From assembly GCA_027451905.1 (NCBI GenBank), contig DAIDHV010000003.1:186001-250000 (forward strand): DNA of 64,000 nt, read 5' to 3'. Made by a program: the position numbers and the translations under genes. Below are positions 18,596 to 27,173 of this stretch, in pieces (positions within the stretch are counted from its first letter, which is position 1; each line of letters opens with the position of its first letter). The stretch comes from Armatimonadota bacterium. GTDB lineage: Bacteria > Armatimonadota > Fimbriimonadia > Fimbriimonadales > Fimbriimonadaceae. A model generated the notes under the pieces. That model did no database searches, had not been told where the DNA came from, and worked only from the letters and a program-made list of their open reading frames with translations.

Positions 18596-18775
18596 TTGAA
18601 CTTAGGCGGATGTTGATAACTTACCGATCGATGGCAAGTGTGCAAGGCAACCGTCTGATTTGCTCTGAAATCAGGCAGTTGCCGACGATATCCAGGTTCA
18701 AAGCACCTTTACATTGCGTTCCGGCTCCTGCCATGCTAGGTGGGCTTTGAACTCCTCAACACCCACATAGTCCTC
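18596..18775. repeat. Degenerate copy of a hairpin-rich dispersed repeat (copy A)
   Basis: This stretch aligns along most of its length with 27174-27332. Shared blocks include AACCGTCTGATTTG, GAAATCAG, CAGGTTCAAAGCACCTT (17 nt identical) and AACACCCAC. In this copy the stems found intact in copy B are decayed by mismatches, as in CCGTCTGATTT pairing with AAATCAGGCAG. It lies between the end of the broken vanZ gene and folB. The rest of the 267-nt gap, up to 18820, shows only a short TTGGC/GCCAA inverted repeat. Confidence 0.75.
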
Positions 18776-18820
18776 GATGGTGAGTGCCAATTGGTGGCCA
18801 GAAGATGGATTGGCGTAGAG

Positions 18821-19288
18821 TTAGCCAATTTCTAGGGGTTTCATTTGCGCTTTACGAGCCAAGATTTTGTGAAAGGTCCAACTCAACAAAATGGCTAAGG
18901 ATACACCTCCCGTGTCAATGACAACATCAGTCCACTTCCCACCTCTTGTTGGCACAAAGGTTTGGTGGTATTCATCGGAACTGGCGTAAAGGACCGCGGC
19001 TACGCCGCAAGATAGAAGCTTTTTACTAAGGCTCCATTGAGTTTTAGAAACCACAAAGAGAAGGCAAAGGGTCAGGATGAGTTAATCCAAGACGTGGTAG
19101 CCCTTCACAAAGACCCACCACCAGCTTTGCCAGAATCTTTGAAAGCTTTCTTGAGAAACCTTGCCATCGGAGGCGTGAACTACAGAATGGATGAATTCTT
19201 TACTATGAATGATGGTGCTTGAAGTTGCAAATATCCAGCTAGCCCAAAGTAAGGAAAGAATCGATCGAGTCCGCCCTCCCTTGTTCAT
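18821..19288 (-). pseudogene. VanZ-family membrane protein interrupted by an in-frame stop
   Basis: Two open segments lie in the same frame. The first (ATG 19288 to TAA 19084-19082) begins with a membrane segment LLWASWIFATSST and ends KGYHVLD. Reading on without a shift gives LILTLCLLFVVSK and then the VanZ hallmark YASSDEYHQTFVPTRGGKW and a last membrane helix, ending at 18821. Intact VanZ proteins usually have an aromatic residue where the stop falls (H-x-x-E/D-Y/F), so TAT or TAC to TAA by one substitution is the simplest explanation. VanZ proteins have been linked to glycopeptide resistance, but the general function is unclear. A sequencing error or stop readthrough are alternatives. Confidence 0.8.
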
Positions 19289-19451
19289 GGTTCTGTTCCG
19301 CTACTCTAGCTCAGTCCTGTCGTTGCGGCAAATCAAAGGGCACTCTTGGCGAGATCGGGCTAGCAATTTTGTGGCTTGTTACTTTCTGGTTTTGGAACCG
19401 TTATCAAGGCTGGTGAGATGAGGTTAGATTAGGAATAAATTGCCTTAAATG

Positions 19452-19480
19452 TTGCACTTTGGCTAGCCGAACGGTATAAT
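19452..19480 (+). promoter_or_regulatory. Predicted promoter of the nusA operon
   Basis: TTGCAC at 19452-19457 and a perfect TATAAT at 19475-19480, separated by 17 nt. The -35 is only a partial match to TTGACA. The predicted start of transcription near 19487 gives a leader of about 72 nt containing the terminator-like hairpin described next. Confidence 0.7.
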
Positions 19481-19504
19481 CTTATGAAAGTTAGAGCCGA
19501 GTGA

Positions 19505-19536
19505 TGATGGCGGCCATGAGCCGTCATTATTTTTTT
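19505..19536 (+). terminator. Terminator-like hairpin in the nusA leader (possible attenuator)
   Basis: TGATGGC (19505-19511) and GCCGTCA (19520-19526) form a 7-bp stem with one G-U pair and an 8-nt loop, followed directly by TTATTTTTTT. It lies after the predicted promoter and 12 nt before the AGGAG ribosome-binding site of nusA (19549-19553), so it can only act on transcription entering nusA. The family precedent is NusA-dependent attenuation of its own operon in Bacillus subtilis. Confidence 0.65.
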
Positions 19537-19558
19537 ACGAGGCTTCATAGGAGCAAAG

Positions 19559-20620
19559 ATGGACATTCTACAACAACTGGAGCAGATTGCACGAGAACGT
19601 GAACTATCGCTTGATGAACTGCTTCAAGAAATTGAAGAATCGCTTGCAGTGGCTTACAAGAAGTTTGTAGGCGCCGCCGGCGAAGTCATGGTTCACTTCG
19701 ATCCACGCAAGGGTGATCCCACCAAGGGGCTGACCGCTCAATTAGAAAAGGAAGTGGTTGGGGTTGTTACCGAGCCAAGTCTGCAGATATCTCTGGAGGA
19801 AGCAAGAAAGAAAGACCCAGACGTTCAGATCGGAGACTTCTTTGCAACGGAAGTCGATCCCAATCGGTTTGGACGGATCGCGGCGGCAACTTTTAAGCAG
19901 GTTCTGAATACCAAGCTAAGAGACGCCGAAAAAAGGCAAATCAACGAAATCTTTCACGACAGCATTGGCCAAATTGTTACCGGTGTGATCACCAGAAATG
20001 AAGATGACGGCAGTGCGTTTTTGCAGGTCAATAAAGTTGAAGTGGAATTGCCATTTCACGAGAAAGTTTCAACCGAGAGGTACCGCAGGAATGACCAGTT
20101 TCGAGTCTATGTTTTGAAAGTTGATGATTCGCCTCGGAGAATGCGGGTGCTGGTTAGTCGGACTCATCCTGGCCTCTTAAGGAAGCTTTTTGAACTGGAA
20201 GTGCCGGAAATTTCGGAGGGTCTCATCGAAATCGTGAATGCGGTGAGAGAGCCAGGACAAAGGTCTAAAATTGCGGTTCGATCGAACGACATCCGAGTTG
20301 ATGCGGTGGGCTCTTGCGTTGGTCCCCGTGGTGCTCGGGTTCAAGCGGTGGTGGATGAGCTTAATGACGAAAAGATTGACATTGTTCCGTATGATGAGGA
20401 TCCTAAGACGTACATTATCAATGCCTTAAACCCAGCTAAAGTTAACTCAATTAAGTTAGACGAAACAGAAAAATCTGCTTACTGCGTTGTTCCAGATAAT
20501 CAGCTGTCTTTGGCAATCGGCAAGAGTGGGCAAAATGTAAGGCTGGCGGTTAGGCTTACCGGTTGGAAGATCGATATCAAAAGCGAGTCTAAATTAGCTG
20601 AAGGGAAAAAGCCGCAATAG
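19559..20620 (+). CDS. nusA: Transcription termination/antitermination factor NusA
   Basis: A 353-residue NusA with the N-terminal RNA polymerase-binding domain (residues 1-130), an S1 domain (about 135-200) and two KH domains (the first around GSCVGPRGARVQAVVDEL, the second around LAIGKSGQNVRLA). It lacks the acidic C-terminal repeats of the longer proteobacterial forms, as in many other bacteria. It modulates pausing, intrinsic termination and antitermination. The usual upstream neighbour rimP is absent here; the vanZ pseudogene on the other strand takes its place. AGGAG at 19549-19553 fixes the start. Confidence 0.97.
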   Translation: MDILQQLEQIARERELSLDELLQEIEESLAVAYKKFVGAAGEVMVHFDPRKGDPTKGLTAQLEKEVVGVVTEPSLQISLEEARKKDPDVQIGDFFATEVDPNRFGRIAAATFKQVLNTKLRDAEKRQINEIFHDSIGQIVTGVITRNEDDGSAFLQVNKVEVELPFHEKVSTERYRRNDQFRVYVLKVDDSPRRMRVLVSRTHPGLLRKLFELEVPEISEGLIEIVNAVREPGQRSKIAVRSNDIRVDAVGSCVGPRGARVQAVVDELNDEKIDIVPYDEDPKTYIINALNPAKVNSIKLDETEKSAYCVVPDNQLSLAIGKSGQNVRLAVRLTGWKIDIKSESKLAEGKKPQ

Positions 20621-20886
20621 AGGTCATTCGAACTTGCATTGGTTGCAGACAACGGTTCGAGCAATCTTTGCTCATCCGAGTGTCCTATGAAAACGGCAAA
20701 TTGAACCTGAACGACAAGAAGAATAGAATAGGAAGAGGCGCTTATGTTTGTCCGAAGCCAGAATGTGTGAAGGCGGCTTGGACAAAAGAGAAATTGGCAA
20801 GAGCACTCAAGACAAAGCTAGATAGCGAAACGTTGAAAGTGGGCCAGCAAGACTTCATGGATTTGGAGATCATGCAGGTTACTTAG
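20617..20886 (+). CDS. ylxR: YlxR-family (DUF448) RNA-binding protein, non-canonical start
   Basis: The conserved YlxR N-terminus RTCIGCRQRF is encoded from 20629, but no ATG, GTG or TTG lies in frame between the upstream stop at 20599 and the TTG at 20668. The only candidates that keep the CxxC motif are ATA at 20617, which overlaps the nusA stop as ATAG, and ATT at 20626, preceded by AGAGG. The coordinate given is the ATA; a start at TTG 20668 would remove the motif. The rest fits the family: LIRVSYENGKL, GRGAYVCPKPEC and a C-terminal helix. YlxR is a small nucleoid- or RNA-associated factor normally encoded between nusA and infB, as here. Confidence 0.8.
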   Translation: MEVIRTCIGCRQRFEQSLLIRVSYENGKLNLNDKKNRIGRGAYVCPKPECVKAAWTKEKLARALKTKLDSETLKVGQQDFMDLEIMQVT

Positions 20887-20909
20887 GCGGGTTAAATAAA
20901 AGAAAAGAT

Positions 20910-22859
20910 ATGGGAGCAAAAACAGAAGATAAAGGGGCAAGCACCAGCAGGTCGATTTCAAGCCTAGCCAGTGAATTCGAGGTTGTTCCTGGCGTCATAT
21001 ACGGCGTACTAAACGAGTTCGGCATTCCTCATGAGGGAGATGTTTTTACAGCCGACGATGATGCCTACGAGCTGGTTCAAACCGCCTTACTCGACAACGA
21101 AAATTCCAAGTTGGTGACCCTGAAGAAGGGGATAACGCCAAGAGATTTTGCGATTGCCATTAATGTTCCTGCAGCTGAGGTTCAAAAGATATTAGTAGGC
21201 AAGTTGCGGGCAATGGTAACTCAAAATGCCTCATTAAAGGATGATCTTGTTGAGAAACTCGTCAGCGAATACGGATACACCCTCAAATGGTCGGAAACGG
21301 TTGCTCCTCGTCCCACGCCCAAGGCGGTTGTGTCGGCTAAGAAAACCGAAGCTTCGCTGAGGCCTCCGGTCGTGACAATTATGGGTCATGTTGATCACGG
21401 CAAGACGAGCCTGCTTGACTACATCCGAAAGGCCAATGTGGCTTCTAAAGAGCATGGCGGAATTACCCAGCACATCGGTGCTTATCAGGTGGAACTGCCG
21501 GAAGGAAGAATCACGTTTTTGGACACCCCTGGCCACGCAGCATTTACCGCGATGCGGGCTCGAGGTGCCCAGGTCACAGATATAGCGGTTTTGGTTGTGG
21601 CAGCGGATGACGGAATCATGCCCCAAACCATCGAGGCGATTCAACATGCCAAGAATGCCAAGGTTCCGATCATTATTGCCGTCAACAAAATTGATAGGCC
21701 AGATGCCAATCCAGATCGAGTCCTTCAGCAGCTGCCTGAGCATGAGGTCATTCCGGAAGCTTACGGTGGAGATGTTATTACATGCAACGTGAGTGCAATA
21801 ACTGGCGAGGGAGTTCCTCATCTTTTGGAGATGATTCTGCTTCAGGCAGAAGTTTTAGAACTGAAAGCCTTGGCGTCTGGTCCTGCCAAGGGTTCGGTTA
21901 TTGAAGCAAAAATTGACAAGGGCCGTGGCCCTGTAGCCACTATTTTGGTTCAGGAAGGACTTCTGAAAACGGGAGACTCCTTAGTGGTCGGCAAAGCTTA
22001 TGGGCGCATTAAGGCGATGACCAACTACTTGGGAGATCGCATAACAGAAGCCGGCCCAAGCACTCCGGTTGAGGTTCTTGGCTTAAGCGAGGCTCCTGAT
22101 GCAGGCGACAGTATTGAAGTTGTTTCTGACGAGCGAACCGCGAGGACTATTGCCGAGGATCGCATTGACCAAGAGCGGATCGCCAATACCACTACCAAAA
22201 AACGTGGATTGACACTTGGAGAACTGAAAAGACGGCTTGACGAGGAGGAAGGCAAAGAGCTCAACCTGATCATCAAGGCCGATGTCCAAGGTTCAGTTGA
22301 AGCGGTGAGGGGCATGCTAGAGAAGATCAAAAATGAAGAGGTTGAGGCTCAGGTCATTCTTTCTGGCGTGGGCACAATTACTCAATCTGATATTTTGCTG
22401 GCAAGTGCATCTAACGCGATTGTGGTTGGATTCAACGTGAAGCCCGATGCGGAAGCTAAAAGAGAGGCCGAGCGGAGGAAGGTAGAAATCCGAACCTATA
22501 CGATTATCTATGAGCTTATTGAAGATATCGAAGCGGCTGCCAAGGGTATGTTGGAGCCCAAGTTTGAAGAGCAGCATCTTGGTGTGCTTGAAATTCGAGT
22601 CCGATTCCAGCTTAGCAAGAAGGGAATTATCGCCGGATGCTACGTCACGGAAGGCAAAATCATCAGAAACGCCAAGTGCAGAGTCAGGCGAGGCAACGAT
22701 CTTGTTTACCAAGGTTCGGTGGCTTCCTTAAGACACCTGAAAGATGATGTGAGGGAAGTGACGCTTGGAATGGAATGCGGCGTGACTTTTGAAAATTGGA
22801 CCGACTTCCAAGAAGGCGATCTGGTTGAGGCGTTTGAGCTAGTCCAAATCAACGCGTAG
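20910..22859 (+). CDS. infB: Translation initiation factor IF-2
   Basis: A 649-residue IF-2, shorter than the E. coli protein because the long basic/low-complexity N-terminal linker is missing. The GTPase domain has G1 GHVDHGKT (residues 159-166), G3 DTPGH (205-209) and G4 NKID (259-262), followed by domain II, the domain III-like [15 protein letters not shown] segment and the C-terminal fMet-tRNA-binding domain ([13 protein letters not shown]). It places initiator tRNA on the 30S subunit. It follows ylxR by 23 nt in the nusA operon; a purine-rich AAAGAAAAGAT is the only ribosome-binding signal. Confidence 0.97.
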   Translation: MGAKTEDKGASTSRSISSLASEFEVVPGVIYGVLNEFGIPHEGDVFTADDDAYELVQTALLDNENSKLVTLKKGITPRDFAIAINVPAAEVQKILVGKLRAMVTQNASLKDDLVEKLVSEYGYTLKWSETVAPRPTPKAVVSAKKTEASLRPPVVTIMGHVDHGKTSLLDYIRKANVASKEHGGITQHIGAYQVELPEGRITFLDTPGHAAFTAMRARGAQVTDIAVLVVAADDGIMPQTIEAIQHAKNAKVPIIIAVNKIDRPDANPDRVLQQLPEHEVIPEAYGGDVITCNVSAITGEGVPHLLEMILLQAEVLELKALASGPAKGSVIEAKIDKGRGPVATILVQEGLLKTGDSLVVGKAYGRIKAMTNYLGDRITEAGPSTPVEVLGLSEAPDAGDSIEVVSDERTARTIAEDRIDQERIANTTTKKRGLTLGELKRRLDEEEGKELNLIIKADVQGSVEAVRGMLEKIKNEEVEAQVILSGVGTITQSDILLASASNAIVVGFNVKPDAEAKREAERRKVEIRTYTIIYELIEDIEAAAKGMLEPKFEEQHLGVLEIRVRFQLSKKGIIAGCYVTEGKIIRNAKCRVRRGNDLVYQGSVASLRHLKDDVREVTLGMECGVTFENWTDFQEGDLVEAFELVQINA

Positions 22860-22931
22860 CATCTTATTTCTTTAGCTGACGCAGGGGGCAGTTGGCGAAA
22901 CATTGGTGCCTTGAATTTCGTTGAATGGAAT

Positions 22932-23429
22932 ATGAGTACAACGCTTAGCGACACCAATCAAGATCTTCGATTTAGAACCCTTTCTCCTGAGCAAACTCAA
23001 AAGGTTTCTGATGCGCTTCAGGCAGTTTTGTATGATTTGGTTGCCTTTAGCCTTTTGGTTAAGCAGGCACACTGGAATGTAATTGGTCCTAATTTCCGCG
23101 CGATCCACCTTCATTTAGATGAGATTTACGGGCAACTGCAGGAAGCTGTGGATAGCGTTGCAGAAAGAATGACATCAATTGGAAGGTCACCTAACGGGCA
23201 GGCAAAAGATGTTGTTGAAGCTTCTTCAGTTCTTCCTTTGGATCTAGGATTTATTCGCGATGAGATTCTTGTAAGATTGGTTGCCGATCGCCTTGAGTTG
23301 TTGAATCACGCAATTCGAGGTCAGATGGACCTGATTGAAAATACGGATACTGTCACCGCAGATTTGCTTCATGGCGTGCTTTCCACGCTAGAAAAGCAGC
23401 ACTGGATGCTCGCCGCCCAGATTATTTAA
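22932..23429 (+). CDS. dps: Dps-family DNA-protection ferritin
   Basis: About 165 residues from the ATG at 22932. The inter-subunit ferroxidase residues are in KQAHWNVIG, FRAIHLHLDEIY and DSVAERM, and the C-terminus holds the KQHWMLAAQ helix. Dps dodecamers bind DNA and oxidise Fe(II) with hydrogen peroxide, protecting DNA in stationary phase or oxidative stress. There is no lysine-rich N-terminal tail, so DNA binding, if any, must use another surface. The gene follows infB by 72 nt and could be read from that operon, but probably has its own promoter. Confidence 0.95.
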   Translation: MSTTLSDTNQDLRFRTLSPEQTQKVSDALQAVLYDLVAFSLLVKQAHWNVIGPNFRAIHLHLDEIYGQLQEAVDSVAERMTSIGRSPNGQAKDVVEASSVLPLDLGFIRDEILVRLVADRLELLNHAIRGQMDLIENTDTVTADLLHGVLSTLEKQHWMLAAQII

Positions 23430-23693
23430 GCTCTTTCTCATACCTAGCCATTAGCCAGTGCAAGGAATTTCTTGAGAACAGCTAAGTTCCTCCGTGAAAA
23501 GCAAAAGAGCCAATGCAATTAAGAAGTTTCTAGTTTGAAGGTTTGAATGCTCCCCACTCTTCATAATTCCTGTAGACAAAGCTGCGAAAAGGGATTATCT
23601 GATAGAAGCAAGGCACATTGAAAATGGCTATGCTGGCAGTAGATTCGCTTGAGCCTTGCCTAGTTAAATTCCGATTAGTTGATGGATATCAGA

Positions 23694-24032
23694 TTATTTT
23701 GGTGGCTTGCCTTTCATCTTGCCAACCACATCCCAAGTGGTTATCAACCCTTCTTGGACATAGGATTCCGCAATTGGCAAAAAGGCTTCAATTTTTGCGG
23801 CTTCGTCAACACAGAGAAAACTGACTGGCAGGTCATCAGACAAGGCAAAAATATGGGTTGAGTGGAGCCGGTTATGTGCCCCGAAACCAGCGATACCTTT
23901 TGATAGGGTTGCCCCTTTCAATCCATTTTTCATGGCCGCTTCCAGCAAAGCCATAGAAACGGGAGAACCGTGGTAATGGTCGTCTTCACCAAAGATAACA
24001 AGCAGAGCTTTTAAGTTTTTAAATTCATTCAT
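23694..24032 (-). CDS. DUF190-family protein
   Basis: A 112-residue protein from the ATG at 24032, which overlaps the crcB stop by 4 nt (ATGA). Motifs GEDDHYHGSPVSMALLEAAMKNGLKGATLSKGI (split: GEDDHYHG, LLEAAMKNGLKGATL, GAHNRLHS) identify DUF190, a PII-like fold often encoded beside fluoride channels. The molecular role is not established. The 264-nt region downstream, between this gene and dps, holds nothing I can identify. Confidence 0.88.
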   Translation of the reverse strand: MNEFKNLKALLVIFGEDDHYHGSPVSMALLEAAMKNGLKGATLSKGIAGFGAHNRLHSTHIFALSDDLPVSFLCVDEAAKIEAFLPIAESYVQEGLITTWDVVGKMKGKPPK

Positions 24033-24418
24033 GGTTTGATTGCTTTGACCAAAGTCATTCCAAGCCAAGTTCCGGCAAGGGCAAAAATTACAGAGCCAAG
24101 CACGTAGGCGGCAAAAATGCCATAGCTTTTGGTTGATAGAAGATTAAAGCTATCGAGGCTAAAGGTTGAAAATGTTGTATAGCCACCCAAAAAGCCAACA
24201 ACTAAAAGGAGCCTTGCATTTTCGGGGTCAAGGGACTTTGCCAGCAAACCGGTCATGATGCCAATCACCAACGAGCCGGTGACATTGATGACAAAGGTAC
24301 CGAATGGAAAAGATGCGGATTTAAACCAGTTTTGGATGGAAAGGGCCAGCCAATACCTTGCGTTGGCACCGAGTCCGCCTCCAATAAATACGAGGAGGCT
24401 TCTGTGCAAGGGGATCAT
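24029..24418 (-). CDS. crcB: Fluoride channel CrcB/Fluc
   Basis: A 129-residue protein with four predicted membrane helices, from the ATG at 24418 (a longer frame to 24505 adds a polar, unlikely extension). GGGLGANARYW near the start, GTFVINVTGS in helix 2 and the conserved GFLGGYTTFSTF of helix 3 are typical of Fluc dual-topology fluoride channels, which export toxic fluoride as dimers. TATAAT on the minus strand at 24434-24439 could be its -10 box, which would give an almost leaderless message; no fluoride riboswitch is visible upstream. Confidence 0.93.
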   Translation of the reverse strand: MIPLHRSLLVFIGGGLGANARYWLALSIQNWFKSASFPFGTFVINVTGSLVIGIMTGLLAKSLDPENARLLLVVGFLGGYTTFSTFSLDSFNLLSTKSYGIFAAYVLGSVIFALAGTWLGMTLVKAIKP

Positions 24419-24569
24419 TAGGTGAAAGATATCAGCATTATATTGCCGCCAGAAATCGCGAAGTTCGCGACTAAGATCAGTTTTATAATACCTAAAACAG
24501 AACATTGCCCCATTTCACTTCAAAAGATCGGGGTGGACCAGCATAGTGAACTAGTAAACTAAAGGAAGT

Positions 24570-25712
24570 ATGACAACGACGTCCCCAACTAGTTTTGTGA
24601 ATCGAAAATACCCCTCTCAAGCAGATTTCTTGACAGACGTTGAGAAGTTTGTAGCTCAAGAAGTTTTGCCCAACACAAGAGAATGGGAAGCTAATGCTGC
24701 CTTCCCAGACCCAATTTGGCCCCGACTTGGTGAGTTGGGCTTACTCTCGATGACGCTTACAAAGGAGCTGGGAGGGCCGGGATATGACTGCGAAACCTAC
24801 GTGAACGCCTGCCGCCTTTTGGCCCACGGAGATCCTGCGCTGTCCATGAATGTGGCCGCGATCAATGCCTTGTGCGTGGCTCACTTTGTGCATTTTGCAA
24901 ACCCAGAGCAATGTGCCAAGTATTTGCCGGGAGTCGTGGACGGCTCGATCAAAATGGCATGGGGACTTACTGAACCAGATGCTGGCTCCGACGCGCGAAG
25001 AGTCAAAACAAAGGCAGAGCCCCTAGAATCTAAACCGGGATATTGGAGCATCAACGGCAGAAAGATGTTCATCACCAACGGAGGCAAAGCCGATTTAATT
25101 GTCATCGTGGCGAGGACCGGAGAGTCAGAACTGTCTGCTTTCTTCTTAGAAACAGATCAACCCGGGTTTAAATTAGAAAAGAGAATTCATACGGTTGGCG
25201 TGTCGGCCAGCAATACGGTTCAATTTGCCTTGGAAAACGCGGTTGCTTGGCACACACCTTGCAAGTTTGAGCAAGCGATTGGGTTACTTTACCGGGGCCG
25301 ACTGGGCATCGCGGGGATGGCTTTGGGGATTGCAGAGAAGGCGTTTGAATGCATGGTCGATTATGCCAAGCAAAGAGAGCAATTCAACCGGAAATTGGCA
25401 GATATGCAATCGGTCCAAAACATGATTGCGGATTCAGCAATGGAAATTGAAGCGACTCGACTTCTCCTTGCCAAAGGTGCCCAAACGATGGACGCGGGCA
25501 AACCGATCATCTTAGAGTCTTCCTATGCCAAGTTGTATGCAAGCGAAACCGCTAACCACGTCACAAATCGTGCGATTCAGGTTCACGGCGGTAGAGGAAT
25601 GACCAGAGAATTCTTGGTTGAAAAGCTATGGCGAGATGCAAAGCTAACCGAAATTGGAGAAGGTTGCTCAGAAATCCAGCGCCTAGTCATTTCCAAGCAA
25701 ATCTTGAAGTAA
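24570..25712 (+). CDS. Acyl-CoA dehydrogenase
   Basis: A 380-residue FAD enzyme of the acyl-CoA dehydrogenase family, introducing the alpha-beta double bond in acyl-CoA substrates. FAD/substrate-binding segments AWGLTEPDAGSDARRVKT and FITNGG are in the middle domain. The catalytic-type Glu sits in EIGEGCSEIQR (about residue 364), at the position used by short- and medium-chain enzymes. IQVHGGRGMTREF is also typical. No other beta-oxidation gene is adjacent, so the physiological substrate (fatty acyl, branched-chain or glutaryl) is open. Confidence 0.95.
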   Translation: MTTTSPTSFVNRKYPSQADFLTDVEKFVAQEVLPNTREWEANAAFPDPIWPRLGELGLLSMTLTKELGGPGYDCETYVNACRLLAHGDPALSMNVAAINALCVAHFVHFANPEQCAKYLPGVVDGSIKMAWGLTEPDAGSDARRVKTKAEPLESKPGYWSINGRKMFITNGGKADLIVIVARTGESELSAFFLETDQPGFKLEKRIHTVGVSASNTVQFALENAVAWHTPCKFEQAIGLLYRGRLGIAGMALGIAEKAFECMVDYAKQREQFNRKLADMQSVQNMIADSAMEIEATRLLLAKGAQTMDAGKPIILESSYAKLYASETANHVTNRAIQVHGGRGMTREFLVEKLWRDAKLTEIGEGCSEIQRLVISKQILK

Positions 25713-25818
25713 CTTCAACCCTAGGAGGTGTCTGCGGGAAGCAATCATAACTTGAGGAAGGGTCTAGGTTAAGTCACCCCAATCTCATATAGGCCTTTTG
25801 TTGGTTTGTGGCCCCGAA

Positions 25819-25866
25819 AAAGAATCAACCCCACCCGATTGACTTCAATGGGGCAGGGTTGATTTT
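25819..25866 (-). terminator. Terminator of the rplJ-rplL operon
   Basis: A long imperfect inverted repeat, AATCAACCC paired with GGGTTGATT with an inner CCC/GGG, followed on the minus strand by TTCTTTTTCGG. It lies 14 nt after the rplL stop. The plus-strand side also ends in a T run, so it may serve the convergent acyl-CoA dehydrogenase transcript as well. Confidence 0.8.
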
Positions 25867-25879
25867 AGTCAGGTCCGAA

Positions 25880-26266
25880 CTATTTGAGTTCGACTTTGGC
25901 GCCGGCTTCTTCAAGTTTCTTCTTGATGGCTTCGGCGTCGTCTTTGCTGGTTCCTTGCTTGATTGGCTTAGGAGCTCCATCAACAAGATCCTTGGCCTCT
26001 TTGAGTCCAAGGCCGGTGATTTCACGAACCACGCGAATGACTTCGAGCTTCTTATCGCCAGCGGCGGCAAGAACCACGTCAAACTCCGTTTTCTCTTCTG
26101 CAGCTGGTGCAGCAGAGGCGGCTGGGCCGGCCATCATCGCCATTCCCATCATAGGGGCGGCGGCAGTGACACCGAACTTCTCTTCGAGAGCTTTCTTGAG
26201 TTCAGAAAGCTCGATAGCAGTCATGCTGCTAATGTCTTCAACAATTTTATCAATGGTGGTTGGCAT
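25880..26266 (-). CDS. rplL: Ribosomal protein bL12 (L7/L12)
   Basis: A 128-residue stalk protein. The N-terminal dimerisation domain ([20 protein letters not shown]) is joined by an Ala/Met/Pro-rich hinge to the C-terminal factor-binding domain ([39 protein letters not shown]). It recruits GTPase factors to the ribosome. It follows rplJ by 2 nt. The rpoB gene, often next, is not here. Confidence 0.98.
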   Translation of the reverse strand: MPTTIDKIVEDISSMTAIELSELKKALEEKFGVTAAAPMMGMAMMAGPAASAAPAAEEKTEFDVVLAAAGDKKLEVIRVVREITGLGLKEAKDLVDGAPKPIKQGTSKDDAEAIKKKLEEAGAKVELK

Positions 26267-26268
26267 TT

Positions 26269-26970
26269 TTATTCTCCTTGAGGTGCATCTTCAGCAGCTT
26301 CGGCTGTAGATTCAGCGGCTTCAACTGCCGCTTCAGAAATTGGCTCGGTCGCTTCTGGTTGAGTGGCTTCCGGTTCAGATGGCGATGTTTCGGCGACAGC
26401 CTCGGCAGGCGCCGTGGCTGGTTCGCTAGCAGGGGTCGGTAGTGGTGATCCTTCCGCAACCTTATCCGCAACCGCACCAATAGTGCGGATCGGATCGGCA
26501 TAAAGAACTTCTACAACGCCGACCAAGTTCGAAAGCGGCGCCGCAATGGTACCGATAACTTGGGCGATGAGAACCTCTTTTGGCGGAAGTTCGGAAAGTG
26601 CTTCAACATCTTTGGCAGAAAAGGCTTTGCCACCAAAAAGTCCACCCTTAATGGATAGCTTTTTGCTTGACTTGGCAAAGTCAACCAGTGTTTTGGCTAC
26701 GTCGGGTTCATTTTCAAAAACAAATGCAAAGGCAGTGGTTCCGTTATGAAATTCGGAAGGCAATGCATCAACAATGTCGTTTCCGGCTGCAATGCGGAAC
26801 AAAGTGTTTTTGATGACGTGAATCTCTCCGCCCTTGGATCGAAGAGTCTTTCTGAGGCCTTGCATCTCCTTGACGTTAAGGCTTCTATAGTCGGTGAATA
26901 CAATTCCCAACGACTTCTCGTACCAGTCTTTTGCCTGCTCAATAGATTTTGCTTTTTCGGCAGTGGGCAT
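26269..26970 (-). CDS. rplJ: Ribosomal protein uL10 with acidic C-terminal extension
   Basis: A 233-residue L10, about 60 residues longer than usual. The core ([57 protein letters not shown]) is normal and binds 23S rRNA and L12 dimers. The extra tail, after [10 protein letters not shown], is almost entirely Ala, Glu, Pro, Thr and Ser and should be disordered and strongly acidic. The gene is preceded by a promoter and an L10-type leader. rplK, rplA and rpoB are not adjacent. Confidence 0.97.
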   Translation of the reverse strand: MPTAEKAKSIEQAKDWYEKSLGIVFTDYRSLNVKEMQGLRKTLRSKGGEIHVIKNTLFRIAAGNDIVDALPSEFHNGTTAFAFVFENEPDVAKTLVDFAKSSKKLSIKGGLFGGKAFSAKDVEALSELPPKEVLIAQVIGTIAAPLSNLVGVVEVLYADPIRTIGAVADKVAEGSPLPTPASEPATAPAEAVAETSPSEPEATQPEATEPISEAAVEAAESTAEAAEDAPQGE

Positions 26971-27094
26971 AACAATTCCTTAGCCCTGAAGACATGAAGA
27001 GAATATCGGCGCACGATGACGCCTTATCGCTCCTCGGCAGGTTGGAGGATTCCTTTACAATCTCCAGCGGAGAATGACCTGCTGTCTTTAGAAC
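26971..27094 (-). promoter_or_regulatory. rplJ leader, probable L10-binding autoregulatory RNA
   Basis: Between the predicted transcription start and the rplJ ATG, the minus-strand RNA can fold GCAGGT with ACCTGC around an inner CTCC-GCT-GGAG hairpin and a short GGA/TCC stem, with the sequence CCTGCCGAGGAG at the 3' side. A junction closed by CUGC and followed by CGAGG resembles the L10 leader known from other bacteria, which the L10-L12 complex binds to repress its own synthesis. The match is by eye only. Confidence 0.55.
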
Positions 27095-27100
27095 TTCGTA

Positions 27101-27129
27101 ATTATGACACAGGAGCCAGCCAAAGTCAA
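27101..27129 (-). promoter_or_regulatory. Promoter of rplJ-rplL
   Basis: On the minus strand TTGACT (27129-27124) and CATAAT (27106-27101) are 17 nt apart, each one mismatch from the sigma-70 consensus. This is the best-matching promoter I see in the window, as expected for a ribosomal protein operon. Confidence 0.8.
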
Positions 27130-27173
27130 GGTACTGGCAAGGGGAACTGCTTAAGTCGCAGGCTATGAGGGTG

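Noticed and set aside
23430-23693. Gene or RNA between dps and the DUF190 gene
   Set aside because: The short plus-strand frames here are mostly complement of the DUF190 gene or have no start signal. No structured element was evident.
24419-24569. Fluoride riboswitch upstream of crcB
   Set aside because: The expected GGCGAUG-type start, CCGCC pairing and GCUGAUGACUCCUAC-like 3' segment are not present. GCTGATATC near 24430 is only a chance partial match.
25808-26309. Plus-strand reading frames across rplL
   Set aside because: They are complements of the rplL and rplJ genes, which have unmistakable domains, a promoter and a terminator on the minus strand.
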